The translations under genes were made by a program, and so were the position numbers. From assembly GCF_003937915.1 (NCBI RefSeq), contig NZ_RHUM01000001.1:349587-413586 (forward strand): a stretch of DNA of 64,000 nucleotides. Reading direction: 5' to 3'. The stretch comes from Erwinia sp. 198. Lineage in GTDB: Bacteria > Pseudomonadota > Gammaproteobacteria > Enterobacterales > Enterobacteriaceae. Under the pieces are notes generated by a model. That model did no database searches. It was not told where the DNA came from and worked only from the letters and a program-made list of their open reading frames with translations. This document shows positions 28,850 through 37,569 of the stretch, one piece after another; position 1 is the first letter of the stretch; each line of letters opens with the position of its first letter.

Positions 28850-29070
28850 TTCAGGCCGGAAGGCGATGCCCTGGACGGTTGCAGGAAGGCGTCATCAAAG
28901 TGGCGGATTTTGCTCCCGGCTGGGCTAATACCTGTGCCCGGACGGAGTACGTAATATTTGCCGCCGTCAAACCGGTCTGTTACTGAAACCGGCCGCGCAT
29001 CTGGTGCCGCGCTTTGACCCCCGTCGCCCTTCAGATCGACACAGCGATGAGCCCCTGGCTGTCAGCGAGC
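28850..29070 (+). pseudogene. idi: Possible degraded idi remnant
   Basis: About 220 bp after lysS has no intact frame. Short patches in different frames resemble isopentenyl-diphosphate isomerase: PGWANTC (compare the PGVWTNSVC region) near 28915-28940, EYVIFAAV near 28947-28970, and IDTAMSPWL near 29035-29062. In E. coli idi follows lysS directly. The patches are short and need indels to join, so the call is weak. Confidence 0.25.
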
Positions 29071-29084
29071 AAACCGCTGAGCCG

Positions 29085-29708
29085 TTATGATTTTATCGCC
29101 TCGTCCAGCCAGTCTTTAAAGCGGGCGTAAGGCACATACAGCGAGACGTTTTTATACAGCGTCTTGCCGGTTTTAATATCGTTAATGCGATTGGAATAGC
29201 CGACGATAACGCCCGCCACGGAGTCATCGGAAGCGTTATAGACCGCGCCGCCGGACATGCCCTGCACCACGCCCGCGTCGGAGGCCACCACGACGCAGCT
29301 CAGCTTGTTCCAGTCGTTTTTCAGACCGGTATTCACCAGGTTGGTGCCGGTCGAGGCCACCGGCATGGCGGAGATAAAGCTGTAGCCATACAGATTGATT
29401 TTGTCGCCCATAAAGCCGTTACGGAAGCGCGGCGCGGGCACGTTGCCGTTTTTATGGTAAACCACCGCCAGGTCGCATTCAGGATGGCGCGACTTAACGC
29501 GATAAAGCGAATATTTCGCCACGTGCGCTGCCGTCAGGCTGTAATCGGCGTTTAGCGGAATAGTGGTGCCCAGCGTGCCCACGCCCAGAATGGTCGGAAT
29601 GCCGGTAACGGTCATATCCACACGCTTCTCTGCTTCGCTGCTGTACTCATATTTTCCTACTGAGCACCCGGTGATACTCAGCGTCAGCAGGCAAATAGCC
29701 AGTCGCAT
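29085..29708 (-). CDS. Trypsin-like serine protease lipoprotein
   Basis: A predicted outer- or inner-membrane lipoprotein of 207 residues with a chymotrypsin-like protease domain. The lipobox is ITGC with Cys15 as the lipidated residue. The catalytic triad can be read: His62 in TAAH, Asp79 in ECDLAVV, and Ser152 in GMSGGAVYN. The substrate is unknown. It is monocistronic, divergent from the MFS gene, with a 470-bp gap that is rich in inverted repeats. The family is not one with a gene name I recognise; the fold call rests on the triad order and spacing. Confidence 0.7.
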   Translation of the reverse strand: MRLAICLLTLSITGCSVGKYEYSSEAEKRVDMTVTGIPTILGVGTLGTTIPLNADYSLTAAHVAKYSLYRVKSRHPECDLAVVYHKNGNVPAPRFRNGFMGDKINLYGYSFISAMPVASTGTNLVNTGLKNDWNKLSCVVVASDAGVVQGMSGGAVYNASDDSVAGVIVGYSNRINDIKTGKTLYKNVSLYVPYARFKDWLDEAIKS

Positions 29709-30178
29709 CTTTACTCCTCGGTAATGAATCGATCAAGCACAGCTCAATAAACGCCCGTTGCATCCATCATCGAGGTATCGGCCAACACTCGGAAAACTTT
29801 ACCTATTTAACCGCACTCCGCATCAAATGATTATCAGATAATTGATAATTTTCCGTAATGAGTGCCGTCTCAATGCGCGCAAAATACGGCCATTATTTAC
29901 TAAAGTAGCGGCGTATTTTGCTCAAGTATAGACAAACCGCGAAGCCCAAAAACGATGCGTAAAGGCTAAAATCGGTGGATCTGAAGGTGAGTCGGCGGCG
30001 ATTGTTGCCTTCCAGGCAAAAAATTGTTGCCTGAGAAGGGGTATAAGTCCCTGATGAGCTGTGCTTTAATCTTTGGTGTGATGTAGATCAAAATTCACAT
30101 TCTGTAATACTTTCCCCCGCCCTTTTTTGTCTGTCGACCGCTGTCGGCGGAAAGATAATTTTTTCTGGAGAAGATGAG
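29709..30178 (+). promoter_or_regulatory. Divergent regulatory region with several dyads
   Basis: A 470-bp gap between divergent genes. It contains TTATCA-N6-TGATAA (29831-29848), a 10-bp inverted repeat GCAAAATACG/CGTATTTTGC (29879-29888 and 29912-29921), a TTGCCT/AGGCAA/TTGCCT array (30005-30033) and a CRP-like site (30077-30092). This density suggests regulated expression of one or both genes. Confidence 0.5.
30077..30092 (+). promoter_or_regulatory. Candidate CRP site before the MFS gene
   Basis: TGTGA-N6-TCAAA matches 9 of the 10 fixed CRP consensus bases, and TGTGATGTAGATCAAA keeps the usual A/T flanks. It lies 87 bp before the MFS start codon. Confidence 0.5.
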
Positions 30179-31342
30179 ATGCCCGTTTCTTTACTGGCGC
30201 TGGCGCTGAGCGCTTTTGCTATCGGCACCACGGAATTCGTTATTATGGGCCTGCTGCCGGAAGTGGCAGGCGATCTCGGCGTAACGATCCCTTCGGCGGG
30301 CTGGTTAATCAGCGGCTATGCGCTGGGCGTGGCGATCGGCGCACCGATTATGGCGCTGCTCACGGCTAAGCTGCCGCGTAAAAAGACGCTGATTTTACTG
30401 ATGTCGATCTTTATTGTCGGCAACGTGCTTTGCGCGCTGGCTTACAGCTACAACCTGTTGATGATGGCACGGGTGATCACCGCGCTTTGTCACGGCGCTT
30501 TTTTCGGCATCGGCGCCGTGGTAGCCGCCAGCCTGGTCGCGCCCGACAAGCAGGCGTCCGCCGTAGCGCTGATGTTTACCGGCTTAACGCTGGCTAACGT
30601 GCTGGGCGTGCCGCTGGGCACCTGGTTTGGCCAGCTGTTTGGCTGGCGCGCTACCTTCTGGGGCGTGGCGGTGATTGGCGTACTGGCTTTTATTGCGCTG
30701 ATTGTCAGCCTGCCTACCAACCGCGACGAAAAACCGGTACATCTGGCCAGCGAGGTTAGCGCGCTGGCTAACGGCAAGCTGTGGCTGTCGCTGCTGATGA
30801 CGGTGTTTTTCGCCGCCGCCATGTTCGCGCTGTTCAGCTATATTGCGCCGCTGCTGCTGCAGATCACCGGTATCAGCAACAAAGGCGTCAGCTGGACGCT
30901 GTTTTTAATTGGCGGCGGCCTGACGGTCGGCAATATTCTGGGCGGCAGGCTGGCCGACTGGAAGGTTTCTTTTAGCCTGATCCTCAGCTTCTCGCTGATC
31001 GCGCTGTTTTCGCTTGCCTTCAGTTGGACCAGCCATGCGCTGTGGCTGGCGGAAATCAACCTGTTTTTATGGGCGATGGCAACGTTCTCTACCGTACCGG
31101 GACTGCAAATCAACGTGGTTCGCCACGGCAAAGAGGCGCCGAACCTTGTGTCCACGCTGAATATCTCTGCGTTTAACGTCGGCAACGCGTTTGGCGCATG
31201 GGCGGGCGGTGCGGTGATTGATCGCGGTTATGGGCTGACTTCCGTGCCGGTCGCGGCCGCCGTACTGGCCGTTATGGGCCTGCTGATTTGTCTGCTGACC
31301 TTCCGCCGCGCACGCGGCCAGCAGCAGGCGGCGCGCGCTTAA
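30179..31342 (+). CDS. MFS transporter, DHA1 family (YdhP/AraJ-like)
   Basis: Twelve-helix major facilitator superfamily exporter of 387 residues, most like E. coli YdhP/AraJ-type drug:proton antiporters. The substrate cannot be told from sequence. TTEFVIMGLLPEVAGDLGV lies in the first helix, the motif A region (LTAKLPRKKTL) between helices 2 and 3, and the helix 4-5 region reads RVITALCHGAFFGIGAVVAASLV, as in YdhP. GGAGA lies upstream of ATG 30179. Its 3' end overlaps the convergent lysR by 4 bp. A CRP-like site upstream suggests catabolite control. Confidence 0.85.
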   Translation: MPVSLLALALSAFAIGTTEFVIMGLLPEVAGDLGVTIPSAGWLISGYALGVAIGAPIMALLTAKLPRKKTLILLMSIFIVGNVLCALAYSYNLLMMARVITALCHGAFFGIGAVVAASLVAPDKQASAVALMFTGLTLANVLGVPLGTWFGQLFGWRATFWGVAVIGVLAFIALIVSLPTNRDEKPVHLASEVSALANGKLWLSLLMTVFFAAAMFALFSYIAPLLLQITGISNKGVSWTLFLIGGGLTVGNILGGRLADWKVSFSLILSFSLIALFSLAFSWTSHALWLAEINLFLWAMATFSTVPGLQINVVRHGKEAPNLVSTLNISAFNVGNAFGAWAGGAVIDRGYGLTSVPVAAAVLAVMGLLICLLTFRRARGQQQAARA

Positions 31343-32259
31343 GCCAGTAATGTCGCGAGGCGCTGGTTGAACAGGCTGCTATGCTCGCGCAGATGCAGAC
31401 TGAAGGCGTCAACCAGCGCCGAGCCGGGACGGTGCTGTGGCCGGATCAGGCTGACGGTAAAAGGCACCGCAATACTGAAGCGGCGGATCGCTACGCCGCT
31501 GCCCGCATAGTCCAGCGCCGTAAGCGGATTGACTATCGAGACGCCCACACCTGCTCTCACCATCGCACAAACCGAGGCCGCGCTGTGCGTCTCCATCACC
31601 ATTCTGCGCTGGACGCCCTGCTCGCTGAATAGCTGATCCAGTAACTGACGATAGCTGTCCGTTTGCGACAGGCTGATAAAATTCCTTCCGGCAAAATCCT
31701 GCGGCGTCAGGCAGCTTTTTTCCGCCAGCGCGTCGTCCTGCGGCAGCACGCAAACCTCATTACCGGTGAAGATCACGCTGCGCTGCGTGCCGACCGGCGT
31801 CTGGCCGGTTTCCGTTAGGCCTAAATCGTAACGCTGTGCCGACAGCCACTCTTCCAGCAGCGGCGACTCCTGCGGAATAATATTCAAACTGACGTCGGGG
31901 TAGCGCTGCAAAAAGGGCTGGCAGAGCAGGGGAAGCAGCGACTGGGAAAACACCGGCAGGCAGGCGACAGACAGCTCGCCCTGGCGAAACTGGCGCAGGC
32001 TTTCGGCCGCGTTGATAATCCTGTCCAGACCGTACCAGGATCGCTGCACTTCTTCAAACAGCTTCAGTCCCTGTACGGTAGGGTGCAGGCGGCCCCGGAT
32101 GCGATCGAACAGCTTCAGGCCGGTCAGCTTTTCCAGCCTGGCCAGCTCGCGGCTGACCGTGGGCTGCGAGGTATGCAGCATAGCCGCCGCTTCGGTCAGG
32201 TTGCCGGTGGTAACAACCGCATGAAAAATTTCGATATGTCGTAGCGTGATGCCAGCCAT
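31339..32259 (-). CDS. lysR: LysR, activator of lysA
   Basis: Founding member of the LysR family; activates lysA in response to diaminopimelate. It has 306 residues (E. coli 311). The helix-turn-helix (about residues 5-64; LTEAAAMLHTSQPTVSRELARLEK) and effector domain follow E. coli LysR closely (QESPLLEEWLSAQRYDLGLTET; VRAGVGVSIVNPLTALDYA). It is divergent from lysA across 119 bp, the conserved arrangement. Confidence 0.95.
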   Translation of the reverse strand: MAGITLRHIEIFHAVVTTGNLTEAAAMLHTSQPTVSRELARLEKLTGLKLFDRIRGRLHPTVQGLKLFEEVQRSWYGLDRIINAAESLRQFRQGELSVACLPVFSQSLLPLLCQPFLQRYPDVSLNIIPQESPLLEEWLSAQRYDLGLTETGQTPVGTQRSVIFTGNEVCVLPQDDALAEKSCLTPQDFAGRNFISLSQTDSYRQLLDQLFSEQGVQRRMVMETHSAASVCAMVRAGVGVSIVNPLTALDYAGSGVAIRRFSIAVPFTVSLIRPQHRPGSALVDAFSLHLREHSSLFNQRLATLLA

Positions 32260-32282
32260 AACTACCCTCGCAAAAAGAATCG

Positions 32283-32295
32283 TTCATATCATGAA
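32283..32295 (+). promoter_or_regulatory. Candidate LysR operator
   Basis: Dyad TTCAT-ATC-ATGAA in the lysR-lysA gap, of the short interrupted-palindrome type that LysR-family proteins bind near divergent promoters. Assignment is by position only. Confidence 0.35.
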
Positions 32296-32378
32296 TGAAT
32301 AGACTTCGCTAAAACAGATATTTTTCATCGCGCTGTTGCTATGGCGTAATAACGCTATTAATGACAGGAGAAAGCCCG

Positions 32379-33632
32379 ATGCCACGCCCGCTTAATACTA
32401 CCGAAACTGCTCTGAACCATGACAATTTGCTCCAGTTGGCGCGCCAGTATGGCGGCCCCGTCTGGGCCTATGATGCCGACGTCATTGCTGACCGTATCGC
32501 GCAGCTGCAACAGTTTGACGTGGTGCGCTTTGCGCAAAAAGCCTGCTCTAACGTTCATATCCTTAAGCTGATGCGTGCAGCGGGCGTTCGCGTCGATTCG
32601 GTGTCGCTGGGAGAAGTGGAACGCGCGCTGGCGGCAGGCTTTCAGCCCGGCGGCGAAGAGATCGTCTTTACGGCCGATCTGCTGGATGCGCCTACGCTTG
32701 CCCGCCTGGCAGAGCTTGCGATCCCGGTGAATGCCGGTTCGGTTGATATGCTGCATCAGCTGGGCGAAGTGTCGCCGGGCCATAAGGTTTGGCTGCGCGT
32801 TAATCCGGGGTTTGGTCACGGCCACAGCCAGAAAACCAACACCGGCGGCGAAAACAGCAAGCACGGGATCTGGCACGGCGATCTTGAGCTGGCGCTGGCC
32901 GCTATCCGGCAGCACCGGCTGCAGCTGGTCGGCATCCATATGCATATTGGGTCGGGCGTGGATTATGGTCATCTGGAGCAGGTTTGCGACGCGATGGTCA
33001 GGCTGGTTATCGACTTCGGACAGGATGTGGAGGCAATCTCAGCCGGCGGCGGGCTTTCCATTCCTTACCGTTTTGGTGAAGAAGCGATCGATACCGCTCA
33101 CTACTTTGGGCTGTGGGATGCGGCGCGCCAGCGAGTGGCGCAGCATTTAGGCCATGCGGTGAAGCTGGAAATTGAACCGGGACGCTTTCTGGTGGCGGAA
33201 TCTGGCGTGCTGGTATCTGAAGTGCGCGCCGTTAAACAGATGGGCAGCCGCCACTTCGTGCTGGTGGACGCCGGTTTTAACGATCTGATGCGTCCGGCGA
33301 TGTATGGCAGCTATCATCATATCTCCGCCATTGCCGGAGACGGACGCGATCTGCAGGAGAGCCGGACGATTGACACCGTGGTGGCGGGGCCGCTGTGCGA
33401 ATCCGGCGACGTTTTCACCCAGCAGGAAGGCGGCAAAGTCGAAACCCGCGCGCTGCCGCACGTCAGGCCGGGCGACTATCTGGTATTCCATGATACCGGC
33501 GCTTACGGCGCGTCGATGTCCTCTAACTACAACAGCCGGCCGCTGCTGCCGGAAGTGCTGTTTGAAAACGGCCAGCCGCGCCAGATCCGCCGCGCGCAGA
33601 CCGTTCAGGAGCTGCTGGCGCTGGAGGCGTAA
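32379..33632 (+). CDS. lysA: Diaminopimelate decarboxylase LysA
   Basis: PLP enzyme for the last step of lysine synthesis, converting meso-diaminopimelate to lysine. It has 417 residues (E. coli 420). The PLP lysine is Lys54 in FAQKACSN; HMHIGSG, the SAGGGLSIPY phosphate loop, EPGRFLVAESG and GPLCESGD are intact. ATG 32379 is chosen because CAGGAGA (32365-32371) precedes it; the in-frame ATG 32361 lies before that ribosome site. It converges with galR, only 3 bp apart. Confidence 0.96.
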   Translation: MPRPLNTTETALNHDNLLQLARQYGGPVWAYDADVIADRIAQLQQFDVVRFAQKACSNVHILKLMRAAGVRVDSVSLGEVERALAAGFQPGGEEIVFTADLLDAPTLARLAELAIPVNAGSVDMLHQLGEVSPGHKVWLRVNPGFGHGHSQKTNTGGENSKHGIWHGDLELALAAIRQHRLQLVGIHMHIGSGVDYGHLEQVCDAMVRLVIDFGQDVEAISAGGGLSIPYRFGEEAIDTAHYFGLWDAARQRVAQHLGHAVKLEIEPGRFLVAESGVLVSEVRAVKQMGSRHFVLVDAGFNDLMRPAMYGSYHHISAIAGDGRDLQESRTIDTVVAGPLCESGDVFTQQEGGKVETRALPHVRPGDYLVFHDTGAYGASMSSNYNSRPLLPEVLFENGQPRQIRRAQTVQELLALEA

Positions 33633-33635
33633 GCA

Positions 33636-34637
33636 TCAGTCTGGCGAGCCGACCGAATGGCGGCGCACCAGCGTCGGGCTGAACAGATTGGTCACCTCAG
33701 GCAGCGGCTGGTTATTAGCCAGCGCTAACGCCAGCTCCGCTGCCTGCTGCGCCATGGTGACGATGGGGTAGCGCACCGTGGTCAGCCTCGGGCGGACATA
33801 GCGCGATACCAGCACGTCATCAAAACCAATCAGCGACATCTCTTCCGGCACCCGCACGCCGTTATCGCTGAGTACCGCCAGCGCGCCCGCCGCCATTGAG
33901 TCGTTATAGCAGGCTACGGCGCTAAAGGCCTTGCCGCGTCCCAGCAGCTCCGTCATCGCCTGTTCGCCGCCGATCTCATCCGGTTCGCCAAACGCGACCA
34001 GCCGATCGCTGCCCGGCAGATTGTGCTCCTTCAGCGCGTCGTAATAGCCCTGTAGCCGCTCGTCCGCATCGGAAATAGGGTGGTTTGAGCAGATAAAAGC
34101 GATGTTCTGATGGCCCTGCTGGATCAGATGGCGCGTTGCCAGCCACGAGCCGTAGCGATCGTCCAGCGCAATGCAGCGCTTTTCAAAACCCGGCAGCGCA
34201 CGGTTAATCAATACCATGCCGGGGATCTGCTTCATCAGAGGGATCAGGTCGGCGTCCGGGATTTTTTTGGTATGCACCACCAGCGCGCCGCAGCGGTGCC
34301 GGATCAGCTGTTCAATCGCCTGGCGCTCTTTTTGCTCATTGTGATAACCGTTGCCAATCAGCAAAAAGTTGCCGGTGCCGTAGGCAACCTGCTCGACCGC
34401 CTTGACCAGCGCGCCGAAAAAGGGATCGGAAACGTCGCCGACGACCAGCCCCATGGTTTCCGTTGACTGCTGCGCCAGCGCGCGCGCGTTGGCGTTGGGA
34501 TGATACTGCAACTCTTCCATTGCGCTGTTAACGGCCTGACGAGAAGCGTCGCTGGCTTTAGGCGAATTATTAATTACGCGAGAGACCGTAGCGACGGACA
34601 CACCCGCCAGCCTGGCGACATCCTTAATGGTAGCCAT
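33636..34637 (-). CDS. galR: Galactose operon repressor GalR
   Basis: LacI-family repressor of galactose genes. It has 333 residues. The N-terminal helix-turn-helix (ATIKDVARLAGVSVATVSRVINN) is followed by a periplasmic-binding-protein-like galactose domain. It matches E. coli GalR over most of its length (NFLLIGNGYHNEQKERQAIEQLI; RCIALDDRYGSWLATRHLI). It sits next to lysA as in E. coli. A GTAAACGTTTAC palindrome lies 20 bp upstream of its start codon and probably mediates autoregulation. Confidence 0.94.
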   Translation of the reverse strand: MATIKDVARLAGVSVATVSRVINNSPKASDASRQAVNSAMEELQYHPNANARALAQQSTETMGLVVGDVSDPFFGALVKAVEQVAYGTGNFLLIGNGYHNEQKERQAIEQLIRHRCGALVVHTKKIPDADLIPLMKQIPGMVLINRALPGFEKRCIALDDRYGSWLATRHLIQQGHQNIAFICSNHPISDADERLQGYYDALKEHNLPGSDRLVAFGEPDEIGGEQAMTELLGRGKAFSAVACYNDSMAAGALAVLSDNGVRVPEEMSLIGFDDVLVSRYVRPRLTTVRYPIVTMAQQAAELALALANNQPLPEVTNLFSPTLVRRHSVGSPD

Positions 34638-34656
34638 AGTGACAAAGCCTTCCAGG

Positions 34657-34668
34657 GTAAACGTTTAC
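34657..34668 (+). promoter_or_regulatory. Gal-type operator upstream of galR
   Basis: Perfect 12-bp palindrome GTAAACGTTTAC with the central CG of LacI/GalR operators, 20 bp before the galR start codon. It is also on the upstream side of the molybdoenzyme gene, 324 bp from its start. Confidence 0.7.
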
Positions 34669-34991
34669 ATGGCCCCAGTGTTGCGGAAATTGCCAGCTAC
34701 TTCAAGCAGACAGAATGCTGCGAATGTCGCAAAGCCGACGAAAAAGGCCAGCTGTTATCCGCAGATCCTTTTACCGCAGCGTCTTTTCCTTCACGCTTTG
34801 CCGCTTCCCGCGCGCAAGTACGCCAGCCCGGGCACTTTGGAAAGCACGGCTTCATTAACGAGCTTCTGGCGCAACAGGCAACGGAACCGCGGGCTTTTAC
34901 GATCGCACGTCGGACGCACAGAAGTGTGCTGAAACGCGCCGGAAAAATGGTAGCCTGTAGCCTGACACGATCACCAGCCGGACTGCCTGCC
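34669..34991 (+). other. Gap between galR and the molybdoenzyme gene
   Basis: About 320 bp. The plus frame of the downstream gene remains open through it, which is unremarkable at this GC content, and its translation looks non-coding. It should carry the promoters of both divergent genes; apart from the palindrome at 34657 I see no clear site. Confidence 0.4.
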
Positions 34992-37274
34992 ATGACTCTA
35001 AAAAAAGTGCCGCATCTTGCCCACTGGGGCGCCTTTACCGCCGTTGTCGAAAACGGCAAACTGCAGCGCTGCGAACCCTTTTTCGCCGATCGCGATCCGT
35101 CGCCAATGCTTAACACTATTCCCGAGCTGGTCTATTCCGACCGGCGCATTCGTCAGCCGATGGTGCGCCGCTCCTGGCTTAAATCGCGCGAGAAAAGCGA
35201 CCGCACGCTGCGGGGGCGGGAAGATTTCGTGGCGGTGGACTGGGAAACAGCGCTGGATTTAGTGGCGGAAGAAAACCGTCGGGTGCGCGATCGCTACGGC
35301 GCCGCCGGTATTTTTAACGGTTCTTACGGCTGGTCTTCAGCGGGACGTGTTAACCATGCCCGCACCCTGATCCGTCGCTTCTACTTTACCGGCGGCGGCG
35401 GTGTCGATCAGCTGGGCAACTACAGCTGGGGTGCCGCGCAGTTTTTCCTGCCCTATATCATCGGCACCTATATGCCGTTGACCGGTCGCGTTACCGACTG
35501 GCCGAGCGTGGTGGAACATTGCGAAATTTTTGTCGCCTTTGGCGGACTGGCGTTGAAAAATGGCCAGGTTGCCTCCGGCGGTGCAGGGCAGCACAGCCTG
35601 AAACCGGCACTGCTTGAACTGGCGGCCAAAGGCACGCCGGCGATCAACATCAGTCCGATGCGGGATGACTGCCCGGAATTTGTTAACGCCGAGTGGATCC
35701 CGATCCGACCCAATACCGACGTGGCGCTGATGCTGGCGCTGGGGTACGAAGTGGAGCGGCTGGGCGCGGCGGATGGCGATTTTCTGGCTTCGCACTGCGT
35801 AGGCTATCCGCAGCTGCGCGGCTATCTGCTGGGCGACAGCGACGGGGTGGCGAAAACCCCGCGCTGGGCCAGCGAGATCACCGGTATTCCGGCCGCGCGC
35901 ATTGAGCTGTTGGCCAGACAGCTGATCGGCAAACGCAGTTTTATTACCAGTTCTTATTCCGTGCAGCGCGCCCATCGCGGCGAACAGCCTTACTGGATGA
36001 TGATCGCGCTCTCGTCGATGCTGGGCCAGCCGGGCCTGCCGGGCGCCGGGTTCTCTTTTGGACACGGCTCAATGAACAGCGTAGGCAACCCGCGCGTTGA
36101 CGGGCCGGCGCCGATGATGTCAACCGGCGTCAACCCCATTGCCGACCAGGCGATCCCGGTGGCGCGCATCAGCGATATGCTGCTGCATCCGGGCGAGCCA
36201 TACGCTTTCCAGGGCCAAACCCATACTTATCCCGATATTCAGCTGATCCACTGGGCGGGCGGCAATCCGTTTCATCATCATCAGCAGCTTAACCGGCTGG
36301 TCGAGGGCTGGCAGAAGCCGGAAACGGTTATCGTGCAGGATATCGTCTGGACGCCCGCGGCGCAGATGGCGGATATCGTGCTGCCGGTGACCACCTCGCT
36401 GGAGCGCAACGATATCGGCGGCTCGTCCCGCGACCGCTTTGTGCTGGCTATGCATCAGGCGATCGAACCGCAGCATCAGGCGCGTAACGACTTTGATATT
36501 TTTGCCGATCTGGCGGAGCGCCTGGGCTATCGCGACGCCTTTACCGAAAACCGGAACGAAGCGCAGTGGATTGAGCACCTTTACCAGCAGTGTGCGGTGG
36601 CACACCAGCGCCGGGGCGTCGACTGGCCGGATTTCCAGACTTTCTGGGAACGGGGCTACGTAGAAGTGCCAGAAGGCGACAAGCCGTTTATTTTTATGGA
36701 GGATTTTCGCCGGGATCCGCAGCAGGATCCGATCCAGACCCCCAGCGGCAAAATTGAGCTGTTCAGCGAAACCATTGCGGGCTTTGGCCTGGCAGATTTT
36801 GCGCCGCACCCGGAATGGCAGCCGCCGCAGGAGTGGCTGGGTGCGGAAATCTGCCAGCGCTTCCCGTTGCATATGATCTCCATGCAGCCTGGCGATCGTC
36901 TTCACAGCCAGATGGATGCGACGCCGACGGTGCAGGCTAACAAAACGGCCGGGAGGGAAACGCTGTGGATGCATCCGGAAGATGCCGAAACGCGCGGGAT
37001 TGCCGATGGCGACACCGTTGAGGTCAGCAACGATCGCGGGCGGATGCTGGCTGGCGTCAGGCTTACGGACGGCGTCAGCCGCAGCGTGGTGCTGATCGCC
37101 ACCGGCGCCTGGTTCGATCCGGGCTTTGGCAAAGCCTGGCTGCCGTATGACCAGGCGGGCAACCCCAACGTGCTGACGCTGGATATCGGCACCTCGTCGC
37201 TGACGCAGGGGCCAAACGCCATGAGCTGCCTGGTGGAAATCTGCAGGGCGACCAGAGCGCAACGCCAGGAATAA
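34992..37274 (+). CDS. Molybdopterin S/N-oxide reductase (BisC/TorA family)
   Basis: Large bis-MGD oxidoreductase of 760 residues in the DMSO/TMAO/biotin sulfoxide reductase family. The predicted molybdenum ligand is Ser145 in NYSWGAAQ, aligned with the DYSTGAAQ serine of the family; WSS 114-116 lies in the GSYGW loop. There is no N-terminal Fe-S cysteine motif and no twin-arginine signal, so the enzyme is likely cytoplasmic, like BisC. The substrate may be biotin sulfoxide, methionine sulfoxide or similar. It differs enough from E. coli BisC that I give no symbol. ATG 34992 is chosen because it begins the recognisable domain (HLAHWGAF); an in-frame ATG 45 bases upstream (34947) is possible, and neither has a clear ribosome site. 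Confidence 0.82.
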   Translation: MTLKKVPHLAHWGAFTAVVENGKLQRCEPFFADRDPSPMLNTIPELVYSDRRIRQPMVRRSWLKSREKSDRTLRGREDFVAVDWETALDLVAEENRRVRDRYGAAGIFNGSYGWSSAGRVNHARTLIRRFYFTGGGGVDQLGNYSWGAAQFFLPYIIGTYMPLTGRVTDWPSVVEHCEIFVAFGGLALKNGQVASGGAGQHSLKPALLELAAKGTPAINISPMRDDCPEFVNAEWIPIRPNTDVALMLALGYEVERLGAADGDFLASHCVGYPQLRGYLLGDSDGVAKTPRWASEITGIPAARIELLARQLIGKRSFITSSYSVQRAHRGEQPYWMMIALSSMLGQPGLPGAGFSFGHGSMNSVGNPRVDGPAPMMSTGVNPIADQAIPVARISDMLLHPGEPYAFQGQTHTYPDIQLIHWAGGNPFHHHQQLNRLVEGWQKPETVIVQDIVWTPAAQMADIVLPVTTSLERNDIGGSSRDRFVLAMHQAIEPQHQARNDFDIFADLAERLGYRDAFTENRNEAQWIEHLYQQCAVAHQRRGVDWPDFQTFWERGYVEVPEGDKPFIFMEDFRRDPQQDPIQTPSGKIELFSETIAGFGLADFAPHPEWQPPQEWLGAEICQRFPLHMISMQPGDRLHSQMDATPTVQANKTAGRETLWMHPEDAETRGIADGDTVEVSNDRGRMLAGVRLTDGVSRSVVLIATGAWFDPGFGKAWLPYDQAGNPNVLTLDIGTSSLTQGPNAMSCLVEICRATRAQRQE

Positions 37275-37569
37275 ATCAGGAACCGCGCTTAATAGTGCCA
37301 ATATCGCGCATGGGCGCGCGAAACGAGTCGGGATAGCCGTATTCACGGCCAGTCCGGGCTCCGTAGCTGTTCGCCAGACTGGTAGCGGCTGAGGGCTGAA
37401 CATAGCTTTGTCAGCAGTCTGCCATCCCGCCAGGGCGGGAGGTATTTTTCGGCACCCGCTGGCTAAAGTTGCAAAAACATATAGAAATCACATGGCTGGT
37501 TACATTTTGCGGGTAACTGTTGCGAATGCGGGCTGGCGAGCAGACTGGCCCGGTTGCTACAGTTTATGT
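37275..37569 (+). promoter_or_regulatory. Gap before the Omr RNA, with probable OmpR sites
   Basis: No gene supported. Just upstream of the RNA is a stretch (about 37497-37526) of OmpR-like half-sites, TTACATTTTGCGGGTAACTG, comparable to OmpR boxes upstream of omrA/omrB in E. coli. The -10 TACAGT lies at 37558-37563; the -35 is poor, as expected for an activated promoter. Confidence 0.5.
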
